Source of the DNA: Silene conica
Taxonomy: Eukaryota > Streptophyta > Magnoliopsida > Caryophyllales > Caryophyllaceae
DNA length: 64,000 bases
Assembly (NCBI GenBank): GCA_029255685.2
Contig: CM055312.2
Span: 396,649 to 460,648, forward strand
Reading direction: 5' to 3'
Below are positions 1 to 10,211 of the stretch, piece by piece (positions within the stretch are counted from its first letter, which is position 1; each line of letters starts with the position of its first letter). A program made the translations under genes and the position numbers. The notes beneath the pieces were generated by a model. That model made no database searches. It worked only from the letters and a program-made list of their open reading frames with translations, and was not told the origin of the DNA.

Positions 1-3000
1 GGCCGTAAGTTTATTTTAAAGGTCGTGTTTGAAATAGACAAAATAAGTTTTATACTCTGTTCTATGTTGATTTGAGAAAATCTGAGCTTGTAGTATTTAT
101 TATAGGATATAATGATCCTATAAACAAATATTCAGGGGAAAAAAATTGGGTTCTAAAATGGCCAAATATTGGCGATTTTGAAGGTTATTATCCACGTTTT
201 TTGTCCGACAGAGTCCTGGAATAAAAAAGCTCGAAATTCGCACCATTGTACTTTAATACCATATAAAGTAGACTCAGGGTGTTAAATTTGACATACCTAT
301 TAAAATAGACACATTTAGAGGGCGTAAGTATATTTTAAAGATCGTGTTTGAAATAGACAAAATAAGTTTTATACTCTTTTCTATGTTGATTTGAGAAAAA
401 TCTGAGCATCTAGTATTTATTATAGGATATAATGAGCCTATAAACAAATATTCAGGGAAAAAAAAATTGGGTTCTAAAATGGACAAAAATTGCCGATTTT
501 GAAGTTTATTATCCACCTTTTTTGGTTGACGGAGTGTCGGAATAAAAACGCTCGAAATTCGCACCATAGTACCTTAATACCATAGAAAATAGACTCAGGG
601 CGTGAAATTTGACTTACCGTTTAAAATAGACACATTTACAGGCCGTAAGTTTATTTTAAAGGTCGTGTTTGAAATAGAAAAAATAAGTTTTATACTCCGT
701 TCCATGTTGATTTGAGAAAAATCTGAGCTTCTAGTATTTATTATAGGATATAATAAGACTATAAACAAATAGTCAGGGAAAAGAAATTTGGGTTCTAAAA
801 TGTCCAAAAATTGCCGATTTTGAAGGTTATTATCCACGTTTTTTTGCCGATAAAGTCCCGGAATAAAAAAGCTCGAAATTCGCACAATATTACCTTAATA
901 CCATATAAAATAGACTCATGGTGTTAAATTAGACATACCTTTTAAAATAGACACATTTAGAGGCCGTAAGTTTATTTTAAAGATCGTGTTTGAAATAGAC
1001 AAAATAAGTTTTATACTCTATTCTATGTTGATTTGAGAAAAATCTGAGCATGTAGTATTTATTATAGGATATAATGAGCCTATAAATAAAGATTCAGGGA
1101 AAAAAATTGGGTTCTAAAATTGGGTTCTAAAATTGCCGATTTTGAATGTTATTATCCACGTTTTTTGGCCGACGGAGTTCCGAAATAAAAAAAGCTCGAA
1201 ATTCGCACCATAGTACCTTAATATCATATAAAAAAAAACTCAGAGTGTTAAATTTGACATACCGTTTAAATTAGACACATTTAGAGGCCGTAAGTTTATT
1301 TTAAAGGTCGTGTTTGAAATAGACAAAATAAGTTTTATACTTTGTTCTATGTTGATTTGAGAAAATCTGAGCTTCTAGTATTTATTATAGGATATAATGA
1401 TACTATAAACAAATATTCAGGGAAAAAAAATTGGGTTCTAAAATGGCCAAATATTGCCGATTTTGAAGGTTATTATCCACGTTTTTTGTCCGACAGAGTC
1501 CCGGAATAAAAAAGCTCAAAATTCGCACCATTGTACTTTAATACCATATAAAATAGACTCAGGGTGTTAAATTTGAGATACCTATTAAAATAGACACATT
1601 TAGAGGGCGTAAGTATATTTTAAAGATCGTGTTTGAAATAGACAAAATAAGTTTTATACTCTTTTCTATGTTGATTTGAGAAAAATCTGAGCATCTAGTA
1701 TTTATTATAGGATATAATGAGCCTATAACCAAATATTCAGGGGAAAAAAAATTGGGTTCTAAAATGGACAAAAATTGCCGATTTTGAAGGTTATTATCCA
1801 TCCACCTTTTTTGGTTGACGGAGTCTCGGGATAAAAAAAAGTTTGAAATTCGCACCATAATACCTTAATACCACATAAAATAGACTCAGGGTGTTACATT
1901 TGACATACCGTTTAAAATAGACACATTTAGAGGCCGTAAGTTTATTTTAAAGGTCGTGTTTGAAATAGACAAAATAAGTTTTATACTCTGTTCTATGTTG
2001 ATTTGAGAAAAATCTGAGCATCTAGTATTATTATAGGATATAATTAACCTATAAACAAAGATTCAGGGAAAAAAAAATTTGGGTTCTAAAATGGCCAAAA
2101 ATTGCCGATTTTGAAGGTTATTATTCACGTTTTTTGGCCGACAGAGTCCCGGAATAAAAAAGCTCGAAACTTGCGACATAGTACCTTAATACCATATAAA
2201 ATAGACTCAGGGTGTTAAATTTGACATGCTGTTTAAAATAGACACATTTAGAGCCGTAAGTTTATTTTAAACGTCGTGTTTGAAATAGACAAAATAAGTT
2301 ATATACTCTGTTCTATGTTGATTTGAGAAAAATATGAGCATCTAGTATTTATTACAGAATATAATGAGCATATAAACAAAGATTCAGGGAAAAAAAAATT
2401 TGGGTTCTAAATTGGCCAAAAATTGCCGATTTTGAAGGTTATTATCCACGTTTTTTGGCCGACAGAGTTCTCGAATAAAAAAGCTCGAAATTCGCAAAAT
2501 TGTACCTTAATAACATATAAAATAGACTCAGGGTGTTACATTTGACATACCGTTTAAAATAGACACATTTAGAGACCGTAAGTTTATTTTAAACGTTTTT
2601 GTTATTCTCTTCTATGTTGATTTTAGAAAAATCCGAGCATCTAGTATTTATTATAGGATATAATGAGTCTATAAACAGAGATTTAGGGAAAAAAATTAGG
2701 GTTTCAAAATGGCAAAAAATTGACGATTTTGAAGGTTATTATCCACGTTTTTTGGCCGACAGAGTCCCGGAATAAAAAAGCTCGAAACTCTCAACAAAGT
2801 ACCTTGATACTATATAAAATAGACACAGGGTGTTAAATTTGACATGCCGTTTAAAATAGACACATTTAGAGGCCTTAAGTTTATTTTTAACGTCGTGTTG
2901 GAAATAGACAAAATAAGTTTTATACTCTGTTCTATGTTGATTTGAGAAAAATCTGAGCATCTAATATTTATTTTAGGATATAATGAGCCTATAAACAAAG

Positions 3001-3470
3001 ATTCAGGGAAAAAAAAAATTGGGTTTCAAATTGGCCAAAAATTGACGATTTTGAAGGTTATTATCCACGTTTTTTGGCCGACAGAGTCCCGGAATAAAAA
3101 AGCTCGAAATTAGCAATATAGTACCTTAATACTATATAAAATAGACTAAGGGTGTTAGATTTGACATACCGTTTAAAATAGACACATTTAGAAGACGTAA
3201 GTTTATTTTAAACGTCGTGTTTGAAATAGAGAAAATAAGTTTTATACCATGTTCTATTTTAAACGTCGTGTTTGAAATAGACAAAATAAGTTTTATACTT
3301 TGTTCTATGTTGATTTGAGAAAAATCTGAACATCTAGTATTTATTTTACGATATAATGAGCCTATAAACAAAGATTTAGGGAAAAAAAATTGGGTTCTAA
3401 AATGGCAAAAAATTTGCGATTTTGAAGGTTATTATACACGTTTTTTAGGCCTCTGAGTTGCCGGAATGAA
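1..3470. repeat. Tandem satellite array, ~320-bp monomer, about 11 copies
   Basis: The anchor CGTAAG (or a one-base variant) recurs at 4, 323, 644, 965, 1289, 1608, 1935, 2255, 2577, 2874 and 3196, giving spacings of 319-327 bp apart from one 297-bp monomer that has lost bases near 2590-2610. Each monomer carries the same landmarks: a block starting GAAATAGACAAAATAAG, TTGGGTTCTAAAATGG, CCGATTTTGAAGGTTATTAT and CACGTTTTTTGGCCGAC. The array is AT-rich. Open frames of 62-99 codons on the minus strand recur only because the monomer recurs, and I do not treat them as genes. The array starts before the window and decays near 3470. The last full monomer holds a ~50-bp internal duplication (about 3205-3305). 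Confidence 0.95.
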
Positions 3471-3835
3471 AAATGGGGCACACGAATTAGATAAATGGGG
3501 CACACGAATTTTCAGAATCAACGGAAGACATTTGACGTTGCCTGTACACTATAAACCAGTTACCGGCGAAAATCGGATAATTGTGTAAAGGCGAGTGATA
3601 GTCGATATTTGGGTATAAAATCGAATAAAATATCTTATGATGCAACGTCGGATACGTGGTATGAAAACCGGTAGAAAAAAATGGCTCACTACGAGGTCTA
3701 CGATCACCCAAAACGGCTCAAATTGAAGTGTAATACACGTTTCTTAGACCACTAAACTCACGGAACAAAAATGACCGAAAATCACACAGATGGTTAATCG
3801 AGTTAGATAAAGTGGGTACAATTTTTTTTAGAATC
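3471..3835. repeat. Diverged satellite-related monomer at the array edge
   Basis: This stretch keeps degraded monomer landmarks: AATACACGTTTCTTAGACC near 3733 matches the TATACACGTTTTTTAGGCC block near 3432, about 300 bp apart, and is followed by a GGAACAAAAATG segment like the satellite GGAATAAAAAAG. Read in reverse, it also matches the separate copy at 50322-50640. It ends at the target-site base run gaatc (3831-3835) of the Copia insertion and resumes at 8464. No gene is seen. Confidence 0.7.
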
Positions 3836-4034
3836 TGTAAAGTAGGAAGTTTTATTATATTGAATGACTTAATTAGAGACTGAATATTACATATGTTTAT
3901 ATACTACAAGAGAAGCTCCTAGAGACTAATTAAAGACGGAAACAGAATAATAAAAAGATTACAAGTATACAAAAGATAACAGAAATATTGACAGTAATAT
4001 TACAATCAATTATAAAGATTACGTATCCTTAATA
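3836..4034 (-). repeat. Copia-1 3' LTR
   Basis: This 199-bp LTR is identical by eye to 8265-8463. Read on the element strand it begins TATTAAGG and ends TTTACA, so the usual TG start is TA here. The last five polyprotein codons and the stop (4019-4034) lie inside the LTR. Confidence 0.93.
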
Positions 4035-7000
4035 TGCCCCCGCAAGTTGGACAAGCCGGAGGATAGACCAATCTTGGATAGGAGTGAGACGAATCGTGGT
4101 CGCGAAAGAGGTTTTGTAAGAGCATCTGCCAGTTGGTCGTTAGTATGGACATGTTGAACCCGAAGATCGTTGTTGCGAATATGTTGACGCACAAAGTGAA
4201 AGGATAGTGCAACATGTTTCATTCGGGAATGAAAAATTGGATTTTCTGAGTAATGAGTGGCACCCAAATTATCACAATAAATGACTGGAACAGTAGTGCT
4301 GGTCAGACTCAATTCGGAAAGCAGAGAGCGCAACCAAATTATTTCAGCAGTAGCAGTTGCAATTGCGCGAAACTCCGCTTCAGTAGATGATAGGGCAATG
4401 GTTTTCTGTTTGCGGGAGATCCATGAGATAGGATTTCGACCAAGATATACAATAAAACCCGTTGTCGAAACATAGGAGTCCTTGTCACCTCCCCAATCAG
4501 CATCACAAAAGGCATGTAACGTTAATGGTGAGCGGGAGTGTAATTGAATACCAAGATCACAGGTACCTTTGAGATACCGTAATAGACGTTTCAGTGCAAG
4601 CCAATGACACTCTTTTGGGTCGTGAAGAAATTGGGCTAGTTTATTGACGGTAAAGGAAATGTCTGGGCGAGTAAGGGCAAGGTATTGTAAAGAGCCGACA
4701 ATAGCACGATAGTCAGAATGTGTGTTGATGGTAGGACCAGTAGCATTATGAAGTGAGGGGTATGGGTTCATAGGGGTGGGTGTTGGTTTGCAGTCAGCAA
4801 GGTTATGGCGCGTGAGAAGGTCATTGATATATTTGGTTTGGGTGAGTAAGAGTCCAGCTTTGTTGGGTGTGACCTCAATTCCAAGGAAGTACGATGGTGG
4901 CCCGAGATCTTTCAAGGAGAAGCGTGTGTGTATATGACGAAGAAAAGCTGTGAGGTGAGTTGAAGAGGAACCAGTAACGATTATGTCATCGACATAAACC
5001 AGAAGGTAGAGAGAATGAGAAGAGTGAGTGAGATAAAACAGAGACGGGTCAGAAATAGAGTTCTGGAATCCGTAAGAGAGGAGATAGGAGCGCAGTTCAG
5101 TGAACCAAGCGCGGGGGGCCTGTTTTAGTCCATAAATGGCTTTATGAAGCTTGCAAACATGTGAAGGAGAGGAAGTATTGACAAAACCAGGGGGTTGAGT
5201 CATGTAAACCGTATCAGAAAGAGAGCCTTGGAGGAAGGCGTTGTTTACATCGAGATGACGAAGAGGCCAAGAGTTACCTAAGGCAAGGGAAAGGATTAAT
5301 CTAATTGTAGCTGGTTTGACAACTGGGCTATAGGTAGCAGTGTAATCAAGTCCCGGTCTTTGATGAAAGCCTTTGGCTACGAGGCGAGCCTTATATTTTT
5401 CAATTGTGTTGTCGGATTTGTATTTGATGCGAAAGACCCACTTGCAACCTATGGTATTGAAGTGGGATTGGGAAGGAATCAGTGACCACGTTTGATTTTT
5501 GAGGAGAGCTTTATATTCTTCTTCCATAGCAGCTCTCCACCGCGGGTCAAGGAGGGCCTGTTTTACAGTAGAAGGAAGGGTGTGAGAGGAGGAGTGAAGA
5601 GTGGCTACTTTGGCGTACTTAGGATTCGGTTTAACGATATTGTTTGTGAGACGAGTAACGACAGAGCGGGCAGGTGGTGGAGCAGCGGGTTCGGAATTGG
5701 CAGTGGACTCAGGAGTAGGGGAAACAGTATCGGACGAGGGACTGGAGTGAGAGGCTGGAGTGTGAGATGTGGCTGGAGAGGATTGAGCAGATAGGGCAGG
5801 AGAGTCGGGTGTGCGAGTAGGTGAAGGATTTTCAGTTGCAGGGGTTTCGGGAGTTGCGGGAGTTGTAGTGGGAATAATAATGGTAGTGTGATTATGTATA
5901 GGTGTATCAGGGGAGAGGGGGGATAACACAGTGAGTGATAAATCACACCAGTGAGAGGGTGAGGGAATAGTTGATTGAGGCGTGTTTTGTAAAGTAGAAT
6001 AAGGAAATTTATTTTCAACAAAATGAACATGGCGCGAGGTGTAAAGACGATTATTGGTAGGATCAAGACAATGGTAAGCACTCTGGGAGGAAGAGTATCC
6101 TACAAAGACACATGGAATAGACCGGGATTCGAGTTTATGAGAAGTGTAGGGGCGAAGCCAAGGGTAACATAGATACCCAAAGCTTCGTAATTTAGTGTAA
6201 TTTGGATGAATTTGGAATAATCTGAAGTAGGGAGATTCGTTATTGAGAGTGGGAGTAGGCATTCTGTTAATGAGATATGTAGCGGTTGCAAAGGCGTGAG
6301 GCCAATGTGTTGTGGGTAGATGACCGTGAGATAGTAAGGCAAGACCAGTTTCAACAATATGCCGATGACGACGTTCGGCATAACCATTATGTTCAGGAGT
6401 GTGAGGAGGAGAGGTGAGATGTCCTATGCCGTCACTACCAAGAGATGAGGTGAGTTTGATGTATTCGCCTCCATTGTCGGAATATAGTTGAATTATAGGG
6501 CGATTAAAGTATTTTTCAACAAGAGCTTTAAAGCGATTAAATGTAGGTTGTGTGTCGGATTTTCTTTTGAGGGGATATAGCCATATATATTTCGTATAGT
6601 GGTCAACAAAAATAACGTAATACTTAAAGGAATCATACGATAAGACCGGAGAGGTCCACACATCAGAAAATATAAGTTGCAAAGGAGCAGTAGAATGTAG
6701 TGAAGAAGTAGAGAAAGGGAGCTTATGGCTCTTATTGATGGCACACGCATTACAAGAATCAAATAAGGAGTCTTTGAAAGAAAAGTTTGCTAAACGACTA
6801 AGAGTTTGTAAGACTTTAGTGGAGGGATGGCCGAGGCGATGATGCCAAAGCGCAAGAGAAACTGTTGAACTGGTTGAACTGGTGTAGACGGTTGGAGAGT
6901 TGGGTGTCCATTCGAATAAACCATTCCGTTTAGTGGCTTGAAGGAGGGGCTTCCCGGTCTGAATGTCCTTAATGAAACAAGCAGAGGGTGAGAATATGGC

Positions 7001-8215
7001 AACAACATTATTATCGCTGCAAAGCTTAGGAATAGAAATGATATTGCGAGATATAGTTGGAACATAAAGTACATCCTGGAAGTGTAAATGAATATTAGAA
7101 GAAGAGTGAGAGAAAGAACCTATGTTTTCAATAGAGAGAGAGGAGCCATCTCCGATGATGAGATCATCGGCACCATCGTACGGGTTATGGAGAGAAAGAT
7201 TTTGGAGATCGTTGGTAATATGATGTGTTGCGCCGCTGTCAAGAAGATAGGTATTACGGTCTGTCGAGGCAGTTGCTGTGGCGGTATGGACTTGTGGTTG
7301 GTGGGATTGGTGTGGCATGGGTGGAAATTGGATATTTGGAAATCGGCGTTTGAATTCACGACAAATTTCAACAAAATGGCCGGGTTTATGGCACCATTGA
7401 CAGCGACCTTTAAAGATTGGGGTGGAGGAATTGTTTTGCTGGTTGTAGGAAGGGGGAGCAGAGGGTCGGGGCAGTATACCAGGAGAGTTATTGGAGGGTG
7501 GAGGGCGACGGTTATGGGCAGCAATATAATGGACAGAGGCAGGGAGCGAGTTTGTGGAGGGGTCTGGTTTATAAGTAAGGTCATGATGTATCAGTTTTTC
7601 ATGAAACGCATTAAAGGAAATAGTAGTGTCACGGGCACGTACCGCGTCAATTACGGGTTTATATTTACCGTAATCGAGTCCATCAATTACTTGTCCGATG
7701 ATATCTTCAGCATCCATCGGCTTCCCTAAGTGAGCAAGTTCGTCTGTGCAGCTACGAATGGCCTGCATATACTCTGTGGCAGATTTATCACCCTTGGTAA
7801 TGGACTTGAGTCTGTCCTTGACTTGAAGAATGTGACTACGAGACGGATTGCCGTAGGTGGAACGGAGAGTGGTCCAGACGGCATTGGAAGTCTTGTCATT
7901 GAGGAGAAACGGGGTGATAGACGGATCAATCGTACCAAGTATGGCACCTTTGATAAGACGATCTTGACGCATCCAAGTGTGGTATGCCGGGTTGGAGACT
8001 TCTTTCTGTTCGTCATTAGTTTTGGTTGGAGACGGACATAGGTGGGAGCCATCAACAAATTTGAATAAGTCGAAACCAATGAGGAGATCTTCGATTTGGG
8101 TGGTCCAAGATCGGTATACTTCTGGAGTGAGTTTGATACATTGATTTAGATTAAGAACAAGGAATGGAGAAAGTGGTTCATACGGGTTTGATATAGTATT
8201 GCTGGAAGCAGCCAT
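4019..8215 (-). CDS. Copia-1 Gag-Pol polyprotein, 1,398 aa, intact
   Basis: A single frame encodes everything needed for copia-type retrotransposition in cytoplasmic virus-like particles. In order: a UBN2-like Gag region (about residues 30-230); one CCHC zinc knuckle CQWCHKPGHFVEIC (about 268-282); an aspartic protease with LLDSGATHH (about 324); a GAG-pre-integrase HHCC segment with HHRLGHPS; the integrase core with DNGGEY (about 580); reverse transcriptase with YVDDIIVTG (about 1073); and RNase H with LSSTEAEF (about 1277). The domain order protease-integrase-RT-RNase H is diagnostic of Copia. The ATG at 8215 follows the primer-binding site by about 37 bp. No frameshift or stop is seen, so the copy is potentially autonomous. 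Confidence 0.95.
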   Translation of the reverse strand: MAASSNTISNPYEPLSPFLVLNLNQCIKLTPEVYRSWTTQIEDLLIGFDLFKFVDGSHLCPSPTKTNDEQKEVSNPAYHTWMRQDRLIKGAILGTIDPSITPFLLNDKTSNAVWTTLRSTYGNPSRSHILQVKDRLKSITKGDKSATEYMQAIRSCTDELAHLGKPMDAEDIIGQVIDGLDYGKYKPVIDAVRARDTTISFNAFHEKLIHHDLTYKPDPSTNSLPASVHYIAAHNRRPPPSNNSPGILPRPSAPPSYNQQNNSSTPIFKGRCQWCHKPGHFVEICREFKRRFPNIQFPPMPHQSHQPQVHTATATASTDRNTYLLDSGATHHITNDLQNLSLHNPYDGADDLIIGDGSSLSIENIGSFSHSSSNIHLHFQDVLYVPTISRNIISIPKLCSDNNVVAIFSPSACFIKDIQTGKPLLQATKRNGLFEWTPNSPTVYTSSTSSTVSLALWHHRLGHPSTKVLQTLSRLANFSFKDSLFDSCNACAINKSHKLPFSTSSLHSTAPLQLIFSDVWTSPVLSYDSFKYYVIFVDHYTKYIWLYPLKRKSDTQPTFNRFKALVEKYFNRPIIQLYSDNGGEYIKLTSSLGSDGIGHLTSPPHTPEHNGYAERRHRHIVETGLALLSHGHLPTTHWPHAFATATYLINRMPTPTLNNESPYFRLFQIHPNYTKLRSFGYLCYPWLRPYTSHKLESRSIPCVFVGYSSSQSAYHCLDPTNNRLYTSRHVHFVENKFPYSTLQNTPQSTIPSPSHWCDLSLTVLSPLSPDTPIHNHTTIIIPTTTPATPETPATENPSPTRTPDSPALSAQSSPATSHTPASHSSPSSDTVSPTPESTANSEPAAPPPARSVVTRLTNNIVKPNPKYAKVATLHSSSHTLPSTVKQALLDPRWRAAMEEEYKALLKNQTWSLIPSQSHFNTIGCKWVFRIKYKSDNTIEKYKARLVAKGFHQRPGLDYTATYSPVVKPATIRLILSLALGNSWPLRHLDVNNAFLQGSLSDTVYMTQPPGFVNTSSPSHVCKLHKAIYGLKQAPRAWFTELRSYLLSYGFQNSISDPSLFYLTHSSHSLYLLVYVDDIIVTGSSSTHLTAFLRHIHTRFSLKDLGPPSYFLGIEVTPNKAGLLLTQTKYINDLLTRHNLADCKPTPTPMNPYPSLHNATGPTINTHSDYRAIVGSLQYLALTRPDISFTVNKLAQFLHDPKECHWLALKRLLRYLKGTCDLGIQLHSRSPLTLHAFCDADWGGDKDSYVSTTGFIVYLGRNPISWISRKQKTIALSSTEAEFRAIATATAEIIWLRSLLSELSLTSTTVPVIYCDNLGATHYSENPIFHSRMKHVALSFHFVRQHIRNNDLRVQHVHTNDQLADALTKPLSRPRFVSLLSKIGLSSGLSNLRGHIKDT

Positions 8216-8252
8216 GGAGAGAAAAAAATTTGAGTAGAAGAGGATGATCGTT

Positions 8253-8264
8253 GGTCTGATACCA
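8253..8264 (-). other. Copia-1 primer-binding site
   Basis: Directly next to the 5' LTR, the minus strand reads TGGTATCAGACC. Ten or eleven of its 12 bases fit the usual complement of the initiator tRNA-Met 3' end (TGGTATCAGAGC). It fixes the element's orientation. Confidence 0.85.
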
Positions 8265-8463
8265 TGTAAAGTAGGAAGTTTTATTATATTGAATGACTTA
8301 ATTAGAGACTGAATATTACATATGTTTATATACTACAAGAGAAGCTCCTAGAGACTAATTAAAGACGGAAACAGAATAATAAAAAGATTACAAGTATACA
8401 AAAGATAACAGAAATATTGACAGTAATATTACAATCAATTATAAAGATTACGTATCCTTAATA
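8265..8463 (-). repeat. Copia-1 5' LTR
   Basis: This 199-bp copy is identical by eye to 3836-4034. It is followed by the target-site duplication gaatc at 8464-8468. Confidence 0.93.
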
Positions 8464-8575
8464 GAATCAACAGATATTTGACATAGTCGGTTTACTATAA
8501 ACCAGTTTTGGCCAAAATCGAATAATCCTGTAAAAGCGAGTTAGAATCAACAGATATTTTTCATTTGACATTGGG
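8464..8575. repeat. Satellite-related monomer fragment resuming after Copia-1
   Basis: The block from AGAATCAACAGATATTTGAC through ACTATAAACCAG and CCAAAATCGAATAAT parallels 3511-3600, so the Copia element sits inside a monomer-like unit. AGAATCAACAGATATTT appears twice (8462 and 8541), a short direct duplication. Confidence 0.6.
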
Positions 8576-9274
8576 AGTACTTTACCGCAGATGTGATTTG
8601 GGATGCATACCGTGTAAAATCTCCTCCAAGTTGACATTTTATATCCTGCTTTATATGAACAAGTTTTATTCCCTGATCTTGAGCATTACGATACCAATTT
8701 TCAATACATTTACTAGCGAAGTTAACATTTTCATATACGGCTCCTAAATAAAACCCACAAAAAATTTATGTCTAGCTCCTACAAAAATTTATGAAACAGG
8801 TTCGATCCCTACTTCAGCAACGATTTGAAGGCTGAAAGCCGAAGAAAGGAATATACATGTGTATCAATGAACAGAATGCTGCACATCAATCACGCCGCCA
8901 ATGCTGCCAATGCCTCGTGTCGAGCTGTAATGGCCGTGGCAAAGTTGGAGAACACCACCGTCCTTGTCATGTGTCAGAAAATCTGTGGTAACCAAGAACA
9001 TATATATTAGCATCCGGCGCACCACAAAAATCATACTCAATCTTTTGTTCTAGACTGAAAGTTCCTATTTCAAATTGACATGAACTAGCTAATCAAGTAT
9101 TCAGCATTTTAAATTCAATTTTAAGAAGCAATCTCGACCCGGTCAAAACAACCGTTAACAGAATTTATGCCGAGTTAGAAGACCAATTCCAAAAACAATA
9201 AGTCTCTCTTCAAACGGATATAACCGTTTTAAGACTAAAACGGATCAAATATACCCCACTTGCATAGATAAGAC
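8576..9274. other. Intergenic, no gene seen
   Basis: About 700 bp of mixed composition. One short open frame (8825-9010, 61 codons) has no recognisable domain, no homologous copy in the window and no clear gene context. I see no RNA gene or mobile-element ends here. Confidence 0.5.
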
Positions 9275-9632
9275 CTAGGTAGCACGGACACTTCTCTTAA
9301 TTAGTCGTCCCGTGTCCGAAACTCGGACACCCGACACACGGAGGACACATGGCTAAACCTATTATAATTTAGAGGAGAATAAAATTTAAAAAAAGATTGA
9401 TTGGAAGATGATTTTGGATGGAAAATGAGAATTAGTTAGGGTAAAGGTCGAATTGTACCTTTACTTGTATAGATTTAGCTTCAAATACATGATAAAAATA
9501 AAATTATACGTTATTTATAACCATAAACTATATATTTTATTATATTTAAATGCCGTGTCCCGTGTCCTAAATTTTATGGGATGCCGTGTCACGTGTTCAT
9601 GTTGTGTCCGTGTCCGTTTTGGTGCTTCCTAG
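9275..9632. mobile_element. hAT-type non-autonomous element (MITE), 358 bp
   Basis: The left end reads CTAGGTAGCAC and the right end, reverse-complemented, reads CTAGGAAGCAC, giving a terminal inverted repeat. The 8-bp sequence gataagac flanks it on both sides (9267-9274 and 9633-9640), as expected for a hAT transposase. Both subterminal regions are rich in CGTGTCC or its complement (CGTGTCCGAAACTCGGACAC near 9330; CCGTGTCCCGTGTCC near 9553), typical of hAT subterminal binding motifs. No coding capacity. Confidence 0.85.
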
Positions 9633-9814
9633 GATAAGACAAGTCTTTTTGTTAATATCTACGCATTTTATTTTTGTCTTATATATAAAGTGGTAACTAT
9701 TTGACCCGTCCTATTGTTTCAAACGGATATGCTTGGTTTGAAACAAGAATTTGTGTTCCAAAAATCTACCAAAGTAAATGGCAGAACTCTCGATTTTCCC
9801 AAAGAAAACATATA

Positions 9815-10072
9815 TTTCCTCCATCCGATTTACATTTGTCCTCATTTTGTTTTTAGTCCATCCCAAAATAATCGCCTCTTTCTGAATTTGGTAAAATAAA
9901 AAGATGAACTTTCCATACTAGTCTTAGTTAAGCACAGTAACACTTCTATAAATGAGGGAATATAGTGCTATAGTAGCAATAAATTTGAAGTCAGGGGCGC
10001 AAACCGTCATCATTAAATCTTAAACAATATATACTCTACTAAAATAGTTATAATAAAAATGGGATGAGGGAG
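9815..10072. mobile_element. Stowaway-like MITE, 258 bp
   Basis: The left end reads TTTCCTCCATCCGATTT and the right end, reverse-complemented, reads CTCCCTCATCCCATTTT. Each end is flanked by the dinucleotide TA (9813-9814 and 10073-10074), the target duplicated by Tc1/mariner elements. Internal DNA is AT-rich and non-coding. It lies just downstream of the TMEM45-like gene. Confidence 0.75.
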
Positions 10073-10211
10073 TATTATTAATTTTCTACTTTCACAGATA
10101 CGAAGCGGTAAGAAGTAAAATTAACGGTAGCTTACGAATGAAATAATATGCCCAATCTGAGACAATTTCTCGAACGCGAAAATAAATGTACCTGAATGCC
10201 TTGTGTATCCT

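Larger units (their letters stand above)
3836..8463 (-). mobile_element. Complete Ty1/Copia retrotransposon (Copia-1, Ale/Retrofit-like)
   Basis: The element is 4,628 bp and lies on the minus strand. Two 199-bp LTRs (3836-4034 and 8265-8463) read as identical, and a 5-bp target-site duplication gaatc occurs at 3831-3835 and 8464-8468. The internal part has a primer-binding site next to the 5' LTR, one uninterrupted 1,398-codon polyprotein, and a purine-rich stretch just before the 3' LTR. Identical LTRs, an intact frame and an intact duplication indicate a very recent insertion. The short LTRs, single ORF and total size fit the Ale/Retrofit lineage. That lineage call is by resemblance only. 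Confidence 0.93.

Noticed and set aside
274..3371. Repeated 62-99-codon minus-strand frames in the satellite
   Set aside because: Explained by the monomer sequence; frame length and ends shift freely between monomers, and there is no sign of protein-level conservation.
5605..7729. Long alternative-frame ORFs inside Copia-1 (for example 213 codons on the plus strand)
   Set aside because: Shadows of the intact minus-strand polyprotein, with no domain resemblance.
8794..8812. GGTTCGATCCCTACTTC resembling a tRNA or SINE B box
   Set aside because: No A box at the right distance, no cloverleaf, no poly-A or SINE ends; probably chance.
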